Shown here: positions 16,676 to 25,282 of the stretch, one piece after another
Layout: each line of letters begins with the position of its first letter
How positions within the stretch are numbered: position 1 is the stretch's first letter
DNA from: Rhizobium mayense
GTDB taxonomy: Bacteria; Pseudomonadota; Alphaproteobacteria; Rhizobiales; Rhizobiaceae
Length of the DNA: 64,000 nucleotides
NCBI RefSeq assembly: GCF_030272705.1
Contig: NZ_JARFYM010000002.1
Span: 1-64,000 of the forward strand
Reading direction: 5' to 3'
Program-made: the position numbers and the translations under genes
Notes under the pieces: generated by a model
Database searches by the model: none
Told to the model about the DNA's origin: nothing
What the model saw: the letters and a program-made list of their open reading frames with translations, nothing else

Positions 16676-17869
16676 ATGATCGACATTTCAACATCCGTTC
16701 CCCTCACGCGGCAGATCACATCGCGCACCGTGCTGCGCGCTGTCTTCGAAAACGCCCCCGTGTCGCGCGCTGAGCTGGCGCGCCTGACGGGGCTTTCGAA
16801 GCAAAGCATGTCCGAGATCGTCCGAGATCTTGAGGATGAGGGCTGGCTGCGCGTAACCGGCCGCACACAGGGCGCGGTCGGCCGAAGTGCGGTGACCTAT
16901 GAACTGGAACCGCGCAAGGCCTTCGTTTTCGGCGTCGACATCGGCGGCACCAAGATTCATGCCGCGCTCGCCGATCTTACCGGCGCAATCGTCGGCGAAC
17001 TCATTGAGAGCACCGACTCGCGCGGCGGCGAACGCGTGGTCGACCAGATCGTGCGCGTGCATGACGCGCTGCTGGAAAAGACCGGCATTGCCAAGAAGTC
17101 CGTGAAGATGGGTGCGATCGGCATCCCTGGCGCCGTTCATCCAAAGACCCGGCGGCTGACCATGGTGCCGAATATCCCCGGCCTGACGGACTTGGCTTTT
17201 GAAGACCTGCTTCGCGACAGGCTCGGCTATGGCATCCTCATCGAGAACGATGTCAATATGGCCGCCAAGGGAGAGCAATGGCTGGGTAACGGCCGCAGTA
17301 TCGACAATTTTGTTTTCGTCGCGCTCGGCACCGGCATCGGCATGGGCATCGTCAACGAGGGCCGCATCGTCCGCGGCGCCCGTGGCGCAGCCGGCGAAAT
17401 CGCCACCCTTCCGATCGGGGCCGATCCTTTCGATTCCCGTACCTTCATGGCCGGCGCGCTGGAATCGGCTATCGGCAGCATCGCCATCCGCGGCCGGTAT
17501 GAAGCGCTCGGCGGCACACCGGGCCTGACCGTGCGCGAATTGTTCGAGCGCAGGGATGACCCGGCGGCGGGCATGGTGATCGATGAAGTGGCCCGCGTCG
17601 TCGCGACCTCGCTCGTTGCCATCTCCGCGGTCGTCGATCCCGAGGTGGTGATTTTTGGCGGCAGCGTTGGGGCGCGGCCCGAACTGGTGGAGCGGATCAG
17701 CTTCTATCTGTCGCGTTGCGTGCCAGTGCCCCTGTCCTGCACCATCAGCCCGCTCGGCAGCCAGGCCGGCCTTTTCGGCGCCATCGCCATCGCGCTTGAC
17801 CAGTTTCGCGAGACGCTGTTTGAAATGCCAGGGCGCGTGGATCTCGGCATGGCTTTCCTGGCGGAATAA
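16676..17869 (+). CDS. ROK-family transcriptional regulator
   Basis: A 397-aa NagC/Mlc-like protein: an N-terminal winged helix (about 12-75, RAELARLTGLSKQSMSEIV in pieces), then a ROK sugar-kinase-like domain beginning FGVDIGGTKIHAAL near residue 83. The zinc-binding CxCGxxGC cluster that ROK kinases and many ROK repressors carry is absent; the corresponding region reads EIATLPIGADPFDSRTF. This argues against kinase activity. It is the first gene of a plus-strand operon with the GGT gene 74 bases downstream, so it probably regulates both divergent peptide operons. A sugar-like effector cannot be excluded. Confidence 0.85.
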   Translation: MIDISTSVPLTRQITSRTVLRAVFENAPVSRAELARLTGLSKQSMSEIVRDLEDEGWLRVTGRTQGAVGRSAVTYELEPRKAFVFGVDIGGTKIHAALADLTGAIVGELIESTDSRGGERVVDQIVRVHDALLEKTGIAKKSVKMGAIGIPGAVHPKTRRLTMVPNIPGLTDLAFEDLLRDRLGYGILIENDVNMAAKGEQWLGNGRSIDNFVFVALGTGIGMGIVNEGRIVRGARGAAGEIATLPIGADPFDSRTFMAGALESAIGSIAIRGRYEALGGTPGLTVRELFERRDDPAAGMVIDEVARVVATSLVAISAVVDPEVVIFGGSVGARPELVERISFYLSRCVPVPLSCTISPLGSQAGLFGAIAIALDQFRETLFEMPGRVDLGMAFLAE

Positions 17870-17943
17870 ACGCCGTAAAACGATATTGAGGCCCCGCAGC
17901 AGACACGCGGACGACAACAGGCATATGGAGGAAATTGACAAAC

Positions 17944-19533
17944 ATGCAGCAGCGGGATTTTTTCAAGCCGGGCCGTTCGGTCGCAATTTCCGACAGGGGC
18001 ATGGCGGCAACCTCGCATCCGCAAGCAACGCTCGCGGCGGTCGATATCTTGCGCGCCGGCGGCAGCGCAGTCGATGCGGCAGTTGCTGCGGTCGCGCTGC
18101 AGTCGGTGATCGATCCGCACATGACCGGCATCGGCGGCGACTGCTTTGCCCTATATAGCCCAGCCGGCGGCACGCCGGTCTCGCTCAATGGCTCCGGCCG
18201 CGCGCCGCAAAAGGCGAAGCTTGACTACTTCCTGGAGAAGGGTTTCACGGCCATTCCCGACGACAGTCCGCATGCGGTCACCGTTCCCGGCGCTGTTGAT
18301 GCCTGGTGCCGGCTGGTCGGCTCTTATGGTCGTTTCGACATGGGCCGTGTGCTTGCGCCGGCAATCGCAGCCGCCGAAGACGGTTATTGCATTACGCCGC
18401 GCGTCGAACTCGACTGGCGCCGCTACAGCGACCGTGTCGCCAAATACCCGGCTTCCGCCGCCTATTTCCTGCCGCATGGCCGCGCACCGCGCACCGGTGA
18501 ACGCATGGCCAACCCTGCCCTCGCTGCTACGCTGAAGGCCATCGCCAAGGACGGCCGCGACGCGTTCTATCGCGGCAAGGTGGCCGAGGAAATTACCCAG
18601 CTTCTGCAATCCCTTGGCGGATTGCATGAAGAAACTGATTTCGCTAATTACAAGGCTTTCGAGACCACGCCGATCTCCGGCAAATATCGCGGCCGCGACC
18701 TCTTAGAATGCCCGCCGAACGGCCAGGGCCTAGCCGCTCTTCTGATCACACGCATTCTCGATGGTTTCAACCTTCGCGATCCCAAGCTGACCGAAGCCGA
18801 CCGCATCCATTTGCTCGCTGAGGCGACAAAAGCGGGTTACGCCAAGCGCGACCAGCTCATCAGCGATCCGGACCACCTGACCTTCAGCATCGACGAACTC
18901 CTATCCGACCAGTCGATTGCGGCCATGCGCGCGAAGATCAGCCTGGAACGTGCCGCTGACGTTGCGACATGGGATGGGCCGACGCACAAGGATACGGTCT
19001 ATGTCTCCGTTGTCGATCGCGACGGCAATGCGATTTCACTGATCAACTCGATCTTCTTCGCTTTCGGCAGCGGCATCTATGCGCCGCGCGCCGGCGTGCT
19101 GCTGCAGAACCGCGGCTCCGGCTTCGTCGTCAAGGAAGGCCATCCGAATGCCATCGGCCCTACTAAACTGCCCTTCCACACCATCATCCCGGCCATGCTG
19201 ATGGAAGATGGCAAGACGCGCATGAGTTTCGGCGTCATGGGCGGGCAATATCAAGCTGTCGGCCATGCTCATATGTTGAGCCAGATCCTCGATCGCGATT
19301 TCGATCCGCAGCAGGCAAGCGACCAGCCGCGCAGCTTCTGCTACGGCGGCAAGCTGTCGCTCGAGCCGACGATCTCGGAAGACATCAAGCTGGACCTCGA
19401 ACGCCGTGGCCATGTTACCGAATGGGCGGATGAGCCGATCGGCGGCGCGCAGGCGATCTTGATCGATCACGAGCGCGGCGTCCTGCTCGGCGCCTCCGAC
19501 CATCGCAAGGACGGCATCGCGCTTGGCTGTTGA
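17944..19533 (+). CDS. ggt: Gamma-glutamyltransferase/glutathione hydrolase without signal peptide
   Basis: A 529-aa N-terminal-nucleophile hydrolase that removes gamma-glutamyl groups from glutathione or similar peptides. It has the substrate-binding TGIGGDCFALY region (61-71), and the autoprocessing site lies before the nucleophile Thr in HKDTVYVSV (T351). There the precursor would split into about 350- and 179-residue subunits. The start, MQQRDFFKPGRS, has no signal peptide, unlike periplasmic GGTs, so cleavage probably happens in the cytoplasm after import. ATG 17944 follows GGAGG by 12 bases; a TTG at 17935 is too close. ROK gene upstream, ATPase gene 18 bases downstream. Confidence 0.85.
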   Translation: MQQRDFFKPGRSVAISDRGMAATSHPQATLAAVDILRAGGSAVDAAVAAVALQSVIDPHMTGIGGDCFALYSPAGGTPVSLNGSGRAPQKAKLDYFLEKGFTAIPDDSPHAVTVPGAVDAWCRLVGSYGRFDMGRVLAPAIAAAEDGYCITPRVELDWRRYSDRVAKYPASAAYFLPHGRAPRTGERMANPALAATLKAIAKDGRDAFYRGKVAEEITQLLQSLGGLHEETDFANYKAFETTPISGKYRGRDLLECPPNGQGLAALLITRILDGFNLRDPKLTEADRIHLLAEATKAGYAKRDQLISDPDHLTFSIDELLSDQSIAAMRAKISLERAADVATWDGPTHKDTVYVSVVDRDGNAISLINSIFFAFGSGIYAPRAGVLLQNRGSGFVVKEGHPNAIGPTKLPFHTIIPAMLMEDGKTRMSFGVMGGQYQAVGHAHMLSQILDRDFDPQQASDQPRSFCYGGKLSLEPTISEDIKLDLERRGHVTEWADEPIGGAQAILIDHERGVLLGASDHRKDGIALGC

Positions 19534-19551
19534 GTTTGGGATATTGAAACG

Positions 19552-21165
19552 ATGACGTCTGCTTCCGTTCTCTCCGTCCGCGACTTGACCCTCACGCTCC
19601 CATTGGGCGGAGACCGGAAATATGCGCTGCGAGGCCTAAGCTTCGACCTGGCGGAACGAGAAATCCTCTGCATCGTCGGCGAATCCGGATCGGGGAAATC
19701 CCTTTGTGCCCAGACGATCATGGGCCTGCTTCCCAAGGTGATTGGAATCGAGAAGGGCGAAATCCTGCTGGAGGGCGCGGATATCATCAGCGCGCCGCCA
19801 TCCGTGCTGCGCGATCTGCGCGGTAAGCGCGTCTCCATGATCTTCCAGGAGCCGATGACGGCGCTCAATCCTTCGATGCGCATCGGCGACCAGATCGCCG
19901 AGGTGTTTGAAGCGCATGGATTGCTGACCGAGAAGGAACGGTCGGCGCGAGCTGTAACGCTCGCGACCGAAGTCGGCCTGCCCAATCCCGAGCGTATCGT
20001 CCACTCCTTCCCGCACCAGCTTTCCGGAGGCCAGCGCCAGCGCGCTATGATCGCGATGGCTCTGGCGTTGGAACCGAAAGTGCTGATTGCCGACGAGCCG
20101 ACAACTGCCCTCGACGTCACCACGCAGGCGCAGATCCTGCGGCTGATCCGCGATATCCAGCAGCGGCGCGGCATGTCCGTGGTCTTCATTACCCATGATT
20201 TTGGTGTGGTGGCCGATATTGCCGACAAGGTGCTGGTGCTGCAGAAGGGCCTGATGGTCGAGCAGGGCACGGCCGACAGCGTGCTGAAACATCCGACTCA
20301 GGATTACACCAAGGCACTGCTCGCCGCCGTTCCTTCGGCAACGCCCCCGGAACGCCCCTCGACCGACGCACGCCCGATCGCCTTTTCCGTCGACAAGCTG
20401 TGCAAGACCTATGTTTCCGGTGGTGGCTTCCTGCAGCCGAAGCGCCGGACCCAGGCAGTCAACAATGTCAGCTTCGAAATCCGGCGCGGTGAAACATTGG
20501 GCCTGATCGGCGAATCCGGTTCCGGCAAATCCACGGTCGCTCGCCTAGTGACGAGGCTGATCGATCCCGACGGCGGCCAGGTCATGCTCGCAAATGACGA
20601 CTTCACCAAGCTCAAAGGCGCGAAACTGCGGCAGGCGCGCAAGCGCATCCAGATGGTCTTCCAGGACCCGTTCGCCTCGCTCAACCCGCGCCGCAAAATC
20701 GGCCTTAGCATTGCGGATGGTCCGCTCGCGCACGGCGTCAGCCATGCCGAAGCGCTGCAGGAAGCTCGTCAGCTCCTCACCCTCGTCGGTCTCGATCCGC
20801 GTGCTGTCGATCGTCTGCCGCACGAATTCTCCGGCGGCCAACGCCAGCGCATCGGCCTTGCACGTGCGCTCGCCCTGAAGCCCGATGTGCTCGTCGCCGA
20901 CGAATCCGTTTCCGCCCTCGATGTCACCGTGCAGGCGCAGGTGCTGAAACTACTGGAAGAGCTGAAAGGTCGCCTCGACCTCGCCATGCTGTTCATCACC
21001 CACGATCTGCATGTCGCCGCCCAGGTCTGCGACCGCATCGCCGTCATGCGCCGCGGCGAAATCGTCGAGCTGAGGCCGGCAGCCGAGCTGATCAACGACC
21101 CGCAGCATCCCTATACACGGGAATTGCTGTCCGCGATTCCAGGGCAAAGCCTGGCGGCGCATTGA
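19552..21165 (+). CDS. Fused double-ATPase subunit of a peptide ABC importer (GsiA/YejF-like)
   Basis: A 537-aa protein with two complete ABC nucleotide-binding domains, equivalent to DppD plus DppF. Domain 1 has Walker A GESGSGKS near residue 43, signature LSGGQRQRA near 160 and Walker B VLIADEPTT. Domain 2 (from about 280) has GESGSGKST, FSGGQRQRI and VLVADESVS. A peptide-transporter C-terminal motif ends each half. The fused form is typical of GsiA (glutathione) and YejF. It is 18 bases after the GGT gene. Its permeases and binding protein are very likely the divergent genes at 13016-16453. Confidence 0.9.
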   Translation: MTSASVLSVRDLTLTLPLGGDRKYALRGLSFDLAEREILCIVGESGSGKSLCAQTIMGLLPKVIGIEKGEILLEGADIISAPPSVLRDLRGKRVSMIFQEPMTALNPSMRIGDQIAEVFEAHGLLTEKERSARAVTLATEVGLPNPERIVHSFPHQLSGGQRQRAMIAMALALEPKVLIADEPTTALDVTTQAQILRLIRDIQQRRGMSVVFITHDFGVVADIADKVLVLQKGLMVEQGTADSVLKHPTQDYTKALLAAVPSATPPERPSTDARPIAFSVDKLCKTYVSGGGFLQPKRRTQAVNNVSFEIRRGETLGLIGESGSGKSTVARLVTRLIDPDGGQVMLANDDFTKLKGAKLRQARKRIQMVFQDPFASLNPRRKIGLSIADGPLAHGVSHAEALQEARQLLTLVGLDPRAVDRLPHEFSGGQRQRIGLARALALKPDVLVADESVSALDVTVQAQVLKLLEELKGRLDLAMLFITHDLHVAAQVCDRIAVMRRGEIVELRPAAELINDPQHPYTRELLSAIPGQSLAAH

Positions 21166-21218
21166 CGGGACATCAGCTTGAACGCATCCTATAGCTGTAT
21201 CTGCCGATGGGTGACCTG

Positions 21219-21464
21219 ATGAAAACGATTGAGATCGACGACACGGAAAGTGTCCTCACGACTTTGGTCGACGATGCGCTCAATGGAAACCGCTGCGTCA
21301 TCACACGTCACGGTGAACATGCCGCAGTGATCTTATCCTACAACGAGTATCGAAGACTGGAGCAAGCGGTTCCATCTCTCGGTTGGTTGCTCACCACCGC
21401 TCCGCTTGAAGAGGACGACCTTCCGGTGAGAAAGCCGGCGCGCTGCCGGCTTCTCGAACTTTGA
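21219..21464 (+). CDS. Phd/YefM-type antitoxin-like protein, no toxin partner seen
   Basis: An 81-aa protein with the Phd/YefM layout: an N-terminal DNA-binding part (DTESVLTTLVDDALNG), then VITRHGEHAAVILSYNEYRRLEQ, which matches the conserved GxxxAVLVSxxEYxxL core. Start at ATG 21219 with GGGTGA just upstream; ATG 21207 is the alternative. No RelE, YoeB or Doc-like toxin follows: the next gene, rhaI, converges four bases away. It is therefore an orphan antitoxin or a regulator that lost its toxin. Confidence 0.65.
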   Translation: MKTIEIDDTESVLTTLVDDALNGNRCVITRHGEHAAVILSYNEYRRLEQAVPSLGWLLTTAPLEEDDLPVRKPARCRLLEL

Positions 21465-21468
21465 TCTC

Positions 21469-22761
21469 TCAGATAATCCCGCCACCGCCCGCTGCAGAGG
21501 CCGGACGTTCGCTCGCAACCTTCTTTCGATAACCGCTCGCGCGATAGGCTGCGACAGGATCGATGGCACCGCCAGTGCGGCGGCGGGCTTCGGCGAGGAT
21601 AGGCTCGACGTCGGCGCGGTAGGCACGTTTCAGTGTCTCGGATGCCATCAGAGCGTCGTTCGCGTCCTGATAGTCTGCCAGCGCCTTGCGGTCGACAATC
21701 AATGCCTGTGCATAGGCGCGGCGGATTTCGTTGGCGCTGGAAATCAGGCTTTCGATTGGGTCGGTGACGTTGTGCGACTGGTCGATCATGTGGGCCGGAT
21801 GGAAGCCTTTTACCCCGCGATGCTCTGCGTCGACCAATTCGTTGAAGACGAGGAACAGGCGATAGGGCTCGATCGCGCCAGCATCGAGATCGTCGTCGCC
21901 ATATTTCGAATCATTGAAGTGGAAGCCGCCGAGCTTACCGAACTGGATGAGGCGGGCGACGATCATCTCGATATTGGTGTTCGGGGCGTGGTGGCCGAGG
22001 TCGACCAGGCAGAAAGCCTTGGGCCCGAGCGTCTGCGCGATCAGATAGTTTGTGCCCCAGTCCTGCACGACGGTCGAATAGAAGGCCGGCTCGTACATCT
22101 TGTGCTCGGAAAATAGCCGCCAGTCATCCGGCAGCGCCTTGTAGATCTCCGCCATCGCGGCGAGGTAACGCTCGAACGCCTTGGTGAAATTGCTCTGGCC
22201 GGGGAAGTTGGAACCATCGCCGATCCAGACCGTCAGCGCCTTCGAACCGATCGCCTTGCCGATCTCGATGCATTCCAGATTATGCTCGACAGCCTGAGCG
22301 CGGGTTGCCGCGTCGACATGGCTGAGCGAGCCGTATTTGTAGGAATGCGCCTGGCCAGGAGCATCCGAGAAGGTGTTGGAATTCATGGCATCGAAGCCGA
22401 GGCCGAGCGCATCGCCTTTTGCTTTCAGCTCCTTGGCATCCGCCTTGTCCCAGGGGATATGCAACGAAACCGTCGGCGTCGCCTGCGTCAGCTGATGGAT
22501 GACCGCGCAATCGTCGAGCTTGTCGAAAATGCCGCGTGGTTCGCCGGTGCCCGGAAAACGGGCAAAGCGCGTACCGCCGGTGCCGACACCCCAGGATGGA
22601 ACGGCGACAAAGAATTCGGAGACCTTCTTCGTCACCGCCTCGATATCGACGCCACGGCGGGCGAGTGTGGCGCCGAGCGCCTCATAATCGGATTTCAGCG
22701 CAGCAGCACGCTTGTCGTTTTCCGCAGCGACCAGATCCGGCGCAATTCTGAACTCGGCCAT
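21469..22761 (-). CDS. rhaI: L-rhamnose isomerase (rhizobial/Pseudomonas type)
   Basis: A 430-aa TIM-barrel aldose-ketose isomerase converting L-rhamnose to L-rhamnulose with divalent metals. The length and sequence (WGVGTGGTRFARFPGTGEPR, HIPWDKAD, CLVDLGHHAPNTNIE in parts) match the Pseudomonas stutzeri/rhizobial class rather than E. coli RhaA. Start at 22761 follows GGGAGGAAAG; the longer open frame upstream runs into an intergenic repeat and is not used. It lies downstream of rhaD in the same direction, with the repeat in between. Confidence 0.95.
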   Translation of the reverse strand: MAEFRIAPDLVAAENDKRAAALKSDYEALGATLARRGVDIEAVTKKVSEFFVAVPSWGVGTGGTRFARFPGTGEPRGIFDKLDDCAVIHQLTQATPTVSLHIPWDKADAKELKAKGDALGLGFDAMNSNTFSDAPGQAHSYKYGSLSHVDAATRAQAVEHNLECIEIGKAIGSKALTVWIGDGSNFPGQSNFTKAFERYLAAMAEIYKALPDDWRLFSEHKMYEPAFYSTVVQDWGTNYLIAQTLGPKAFCLVDLGHHAPNTNIEMIVARLIQFGKLGGFHFNDSKYGDDDLDAGAIEPYRLFLVFNELVDAEHRGVKGFHPAHMIDQSHNVTDPIESLISSANEIRRAYAQALIVDRKALADYQDANDALMASETLKRAYRADVEPILAEARRRTGGAIDPVAAYRASGYRKKVASERPASAAGGGGII

Positions 22762-22807
22762 TCTTTCCTCCCGGTTATGCAATTTCTGGCGTTGCGATGA
22801 CTCGACT

Positions 22808-22973
22808 TTCCCTCTTCTCCCCAGCGGGGAGAAGATGCCCAACGGGCAGATGGGGGGAGTGAGGAGCATAGCGACTCACATCTTGAGCGTAAGCGAAAGA
22901 TAGTACCGCATTTGCGGCGCCACCCCCTTATCCGACCCTTCGGGCCACCTTCTCCCCGAGGGGAGAAGGGAAA
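22808..22973. repeat. RIME-type rhizobial intergenic mosaic element
   Basis: The intergenic region between rhaD and rhaI is filled by an element with CTTCTCCCC (22814-22822) near its left end and GGGGAGAAGGG (about 22960-22970) at its right end. Inside are GATGCCCAACGGGCAGATGG and CCGACCCTTCGGGCCACC palindromic modules. This structure matches the RIME elements I know from Rhizobium and Sinorhizobium intergenic regions. In RNA it would fold into a long hairpin between two operon genes. Confidence 0.75.
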
Positions 22974-22982
22974 ACGCATCCA

Positions 22983-25079
22983 TTACCGCGTAAAGCTCTG
23001 CGCGTTGCCGGCATCGACATTGATGATGTTGCCGGTCGACTTCGCAGAAAGATCAGAAGCGAGAAAATAGATAGCTTCTGCAATATCTTCCGGGAAGACG
23101 TTCAACTTCAGCATTGAACGCTTGCGGTAATGTTCCTCCAGCTCGTCCACCTCGATTTTCGAAGAGGCCGCGCGTTGTTCGCGCCATTCGCCGTTCCATA
23201 TCTTGGAGCCGCGCAGGACTGCATCGGGATTAACGGTGTTGACGCGAATGCCCGCCTCCGCACCCTCGAGCGCCAGGCAGCGTGCCAGATGAATTTCGGC
23301 AGCCTTGGCTGTGCAATAGGCTGCGGCGTTCGGAGACGAGGCAAGACCGTTCTTCGACGCGACGAAAACGATGTTGCCGCCGAGATTCTGACGGCGGAAG
23401 AGCCGGAAGGCTTCGCGCGAGACGAGGAAATAGCCGGTGGCGAGAATGTCGATATTACGGTTCCACATCGAAAGCTCCGTGCTTTCGATCGGAGCAGAAG
23501 AGGCAATACCGGCGTTGGACACGAGGATGTCGATGCCGCCGAATTCTACGCAGGCTTCCGCAAAGGACGAAATCACGGCGTCCTCCTTGGTCACGTCGAG
23601 CTTGACGCTCCGCACCGCGTCCGCACCATATTTCTTGGCGAAATCCTCCTGCGTGCTCTCAAGAGCGGTCTGATCGATGTCGGCCAGCACCACGCAGGCG
23701 CCCTCGCCCACCAGACGCGCCGCCGTGGCGCGGCCGATGCCGCCGGCGCCGCCGGTCACGAAAGCAACGCGGCCGGCCAGGCTCTTGGGCTTCGGCATGC
23801 GCTGCAGCTTCGCTTCTTCCAGCAGCCAATATTCGATATCAAAGGCTTCCTGCTCCGGCAGGCCCTGATATTCGGACACCGTCGACGCGCCGCGCATGAC
23901 GTTGATGGCGTTGACGTAGAACTCGCCGGCAATCCGCGCGGTCGCCTTGTCGCGGGCAAAGGAGAGCAGACCGACGCCCGGCACCAGGAAGATCACCGGG
24001 TTGGGATCGCGCATGGCGGGCGAATTGTCGTGCTTGCAGTCATTGTAATAGCGGGCGTAGTCGGCGCGGTAGTCCTCCAGCGCCTTGTCGAGACCGGCGA
24101 TGACAGCGTCGACGTCGGGCTTTGCCGGATCGAAGTCGACGATCAGCGGCCGGATCTTGGTGCGCAGGAAATGGTCCGGGCAGCTGGTGCCGAGCGCGCC
24201 GAGCGGACGGAGGTTGCTCGAATTGACGAATTCGAGCACGGCATCCTGATCGTCGAAATGACCGAGCTTGCGCTCAGCCTTGCCGATGCGACCACGAATT
24301 TCCGGCATTAGCTTGGCGGCAATCGCGCGGCGTTCCGCCTGCGGCAGGCTCCGCACGGCCGCGCCACCGAAGATTGTTTTACCTTCAGTTTTCTCCGCAA
24401 ACCATTGAATTGCCTTGTTGATGATCGCCAGCGTCAGTTCGTAGCAGGCCTTTGCATCGTTCGCCCAGGTGAAGAGGCCATGGCTTTCGAGAACGACGCC
24501 CTTCGCATTCGGATGCGCCTTCACGAAGGCTTCGAGATCAAGTCCGAGCTGGAAACCGGGGCGCCTCCAGGGCAGCCAGCCGATTTCCTCACCGAAGATT
24601 TCGCGCGTCAGCTCGCGGGAATTCTTCGAGGCAGCGATCGCGATGATCGCGTCGGGATGCATGTGGTCGACATGGGTAAAAGGCACGAAGCCGTGCAGCG
24701 GCGTATCGATCGACGCAGCGCGCGCATTGAGATTGAAGGTGCAATGCGGCAGGAAGCCGACCATGCGGTCCTCGTCGGCAACGCCCTTGTAAATGCCCTT
24801 CAGGCTCTCGAGCTTGTCCTGATAAAGCGTGGCGAAACCGTCGAGCTTGATGGTGCCGACATCCCCGCCGGAGCCTTTGACCCACAGAATTTTGACCTTT
24901 TCGCCGGACAGCGGATCGGTTTCCATAACCTTGGCTGACGTATTGCCGCCACCGTAATTGGTGATACGCTTATCGGCGCCGAGCAAATTCGAGCGGTAGA
25001 GCAGCTTGCCCGGTTCATCCAAGCGGGCCGCGTATGCATCATCCCAACGATTCTCCAGAAGCCGAACCTCAGCCGCCAT
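22983..25079 (-). CDS. rhaD: Bifunctional rhamnulose-1-phosphate aldolase/short-chain dehydrogenase
   Basis: A 698-aa fusion. Residues about 1-430 are a class II aldolase domain with NYGGGNTSAK (41-50), zinc ligands in FTHVDHMH (H136, H139, H141 region) and SHGLFTW (H200). Residues about 434-698 are an SDR with VTGGAGGIGRA (441-451) and YCTAK (Y588, K592). The aldolase splits rhamnulose-1-phosphate to dihydroxyacetone phosphate and L-lactaldehyde; the SDR half presumably handles the lactaldehyde. Start at 25079 follows GGGAGGATGAC. It is the first gene of the minus-strand rhaDI unit, divergent from rhaR. Confidence 0.93.
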   Translation of the reverse strand: MAAEVRLLENRWDDAYAARLDEPGKLLYRSNLLGADKRITNYGGGNTSAKVMETDPLSGEKVKILWVKGSGGDVGTIKLDGFATLYQDKLESLKGIYKGVADEDRMVGFLPHCTFNLNARAASIDTPLHGFVPFTHVDHMHPDAIIAIAASKNSRELTREIFGEEIGWLPWRRPGFQLGLDLEAFVKAHPNAKGVVLESHGLFTWANDAKACYELTLAIINKAIQWFAEKTEGKTIFGGAAVRSLPQAERRAIAAKLMPEIRGRIGKAERKLGHFDDQDAVLEFVNSSNLRPLGALGTSCPDHFLRTKIRPLIVDFDPAKPDVDAVIAGLDKALEDYRADYARYYNDCKHDNSPAMRDPNPVIFLVPGVGLLSFARDKATARIAGEFYVNAINVMRGASTVSEYQGLPEQEAFDIEYWLLEEAKLQRMPKPKSLAGRVAFVTGGAGGIGRATAARLVGEGACVVLADIDQTALESTQEDFAKKYGADAVRSVKLDVTKEDAVISSFAEACVEFGGIDILVSNAGIASSAPIESTELSMWNRNIDILATGYFLVSREAFRLFRRQNLGGNIVFVASKNGLASSPNAAAYCTAKAAEIHLARCLALEGAEAGIRVNTVNPDAVLRGSKIWNGEWREQRAASSKIEVDELEEHYRKRSMLKLNVFPEDIAEAIYFLASDLSAKSTGNIINVDAGNAQSFTR

Positions 25080-25282
25080 GTCATCCTCCCATAAGGTCAT
25101 GTCTCAGAGGCAGCCGAAAACGTCTTCAGCGCCCTTTACCATCACGATATCGCTCACGCACGGTCGCCTTGTCAATCGAAAACGATCATAATTGATAATG
25201 CTGCGATGCAATATGAAAGTTTCTGAGCGTTTGTGATTGACACCTTGTCACATTTACGAAATAACCCGAGAAGGAGGAGCCG
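25080..25282. promoter_or_regulatory. rhaD/rhaR divergent control region
   Basis: This 203-base region drives rhaDI to the left and rhaRSTPQUK to the right. A perfect TTGACA in the minus direction (25170-25175) is a candidate rhaD -35. It overlaps ATCG-AAAA-CGAT (about 25175-25186) and the TCAAT/ATTGA inverted repeat (25172-25195), a likely RhaR operator. Near rhaR, TGTGATTGACACCTTGTCACA (25233-25252 region) is another imperfect inverted repeat. Confidence 0.45.

Noticed and set aside
25237..25265. TTGACA-17-AATAAC promoter for rhaR
   Set aside because: The spacing is good, but the transcription start would fall inside the Shine-Dalgarno sequence, so it cannot be the functional promoter as drawn.
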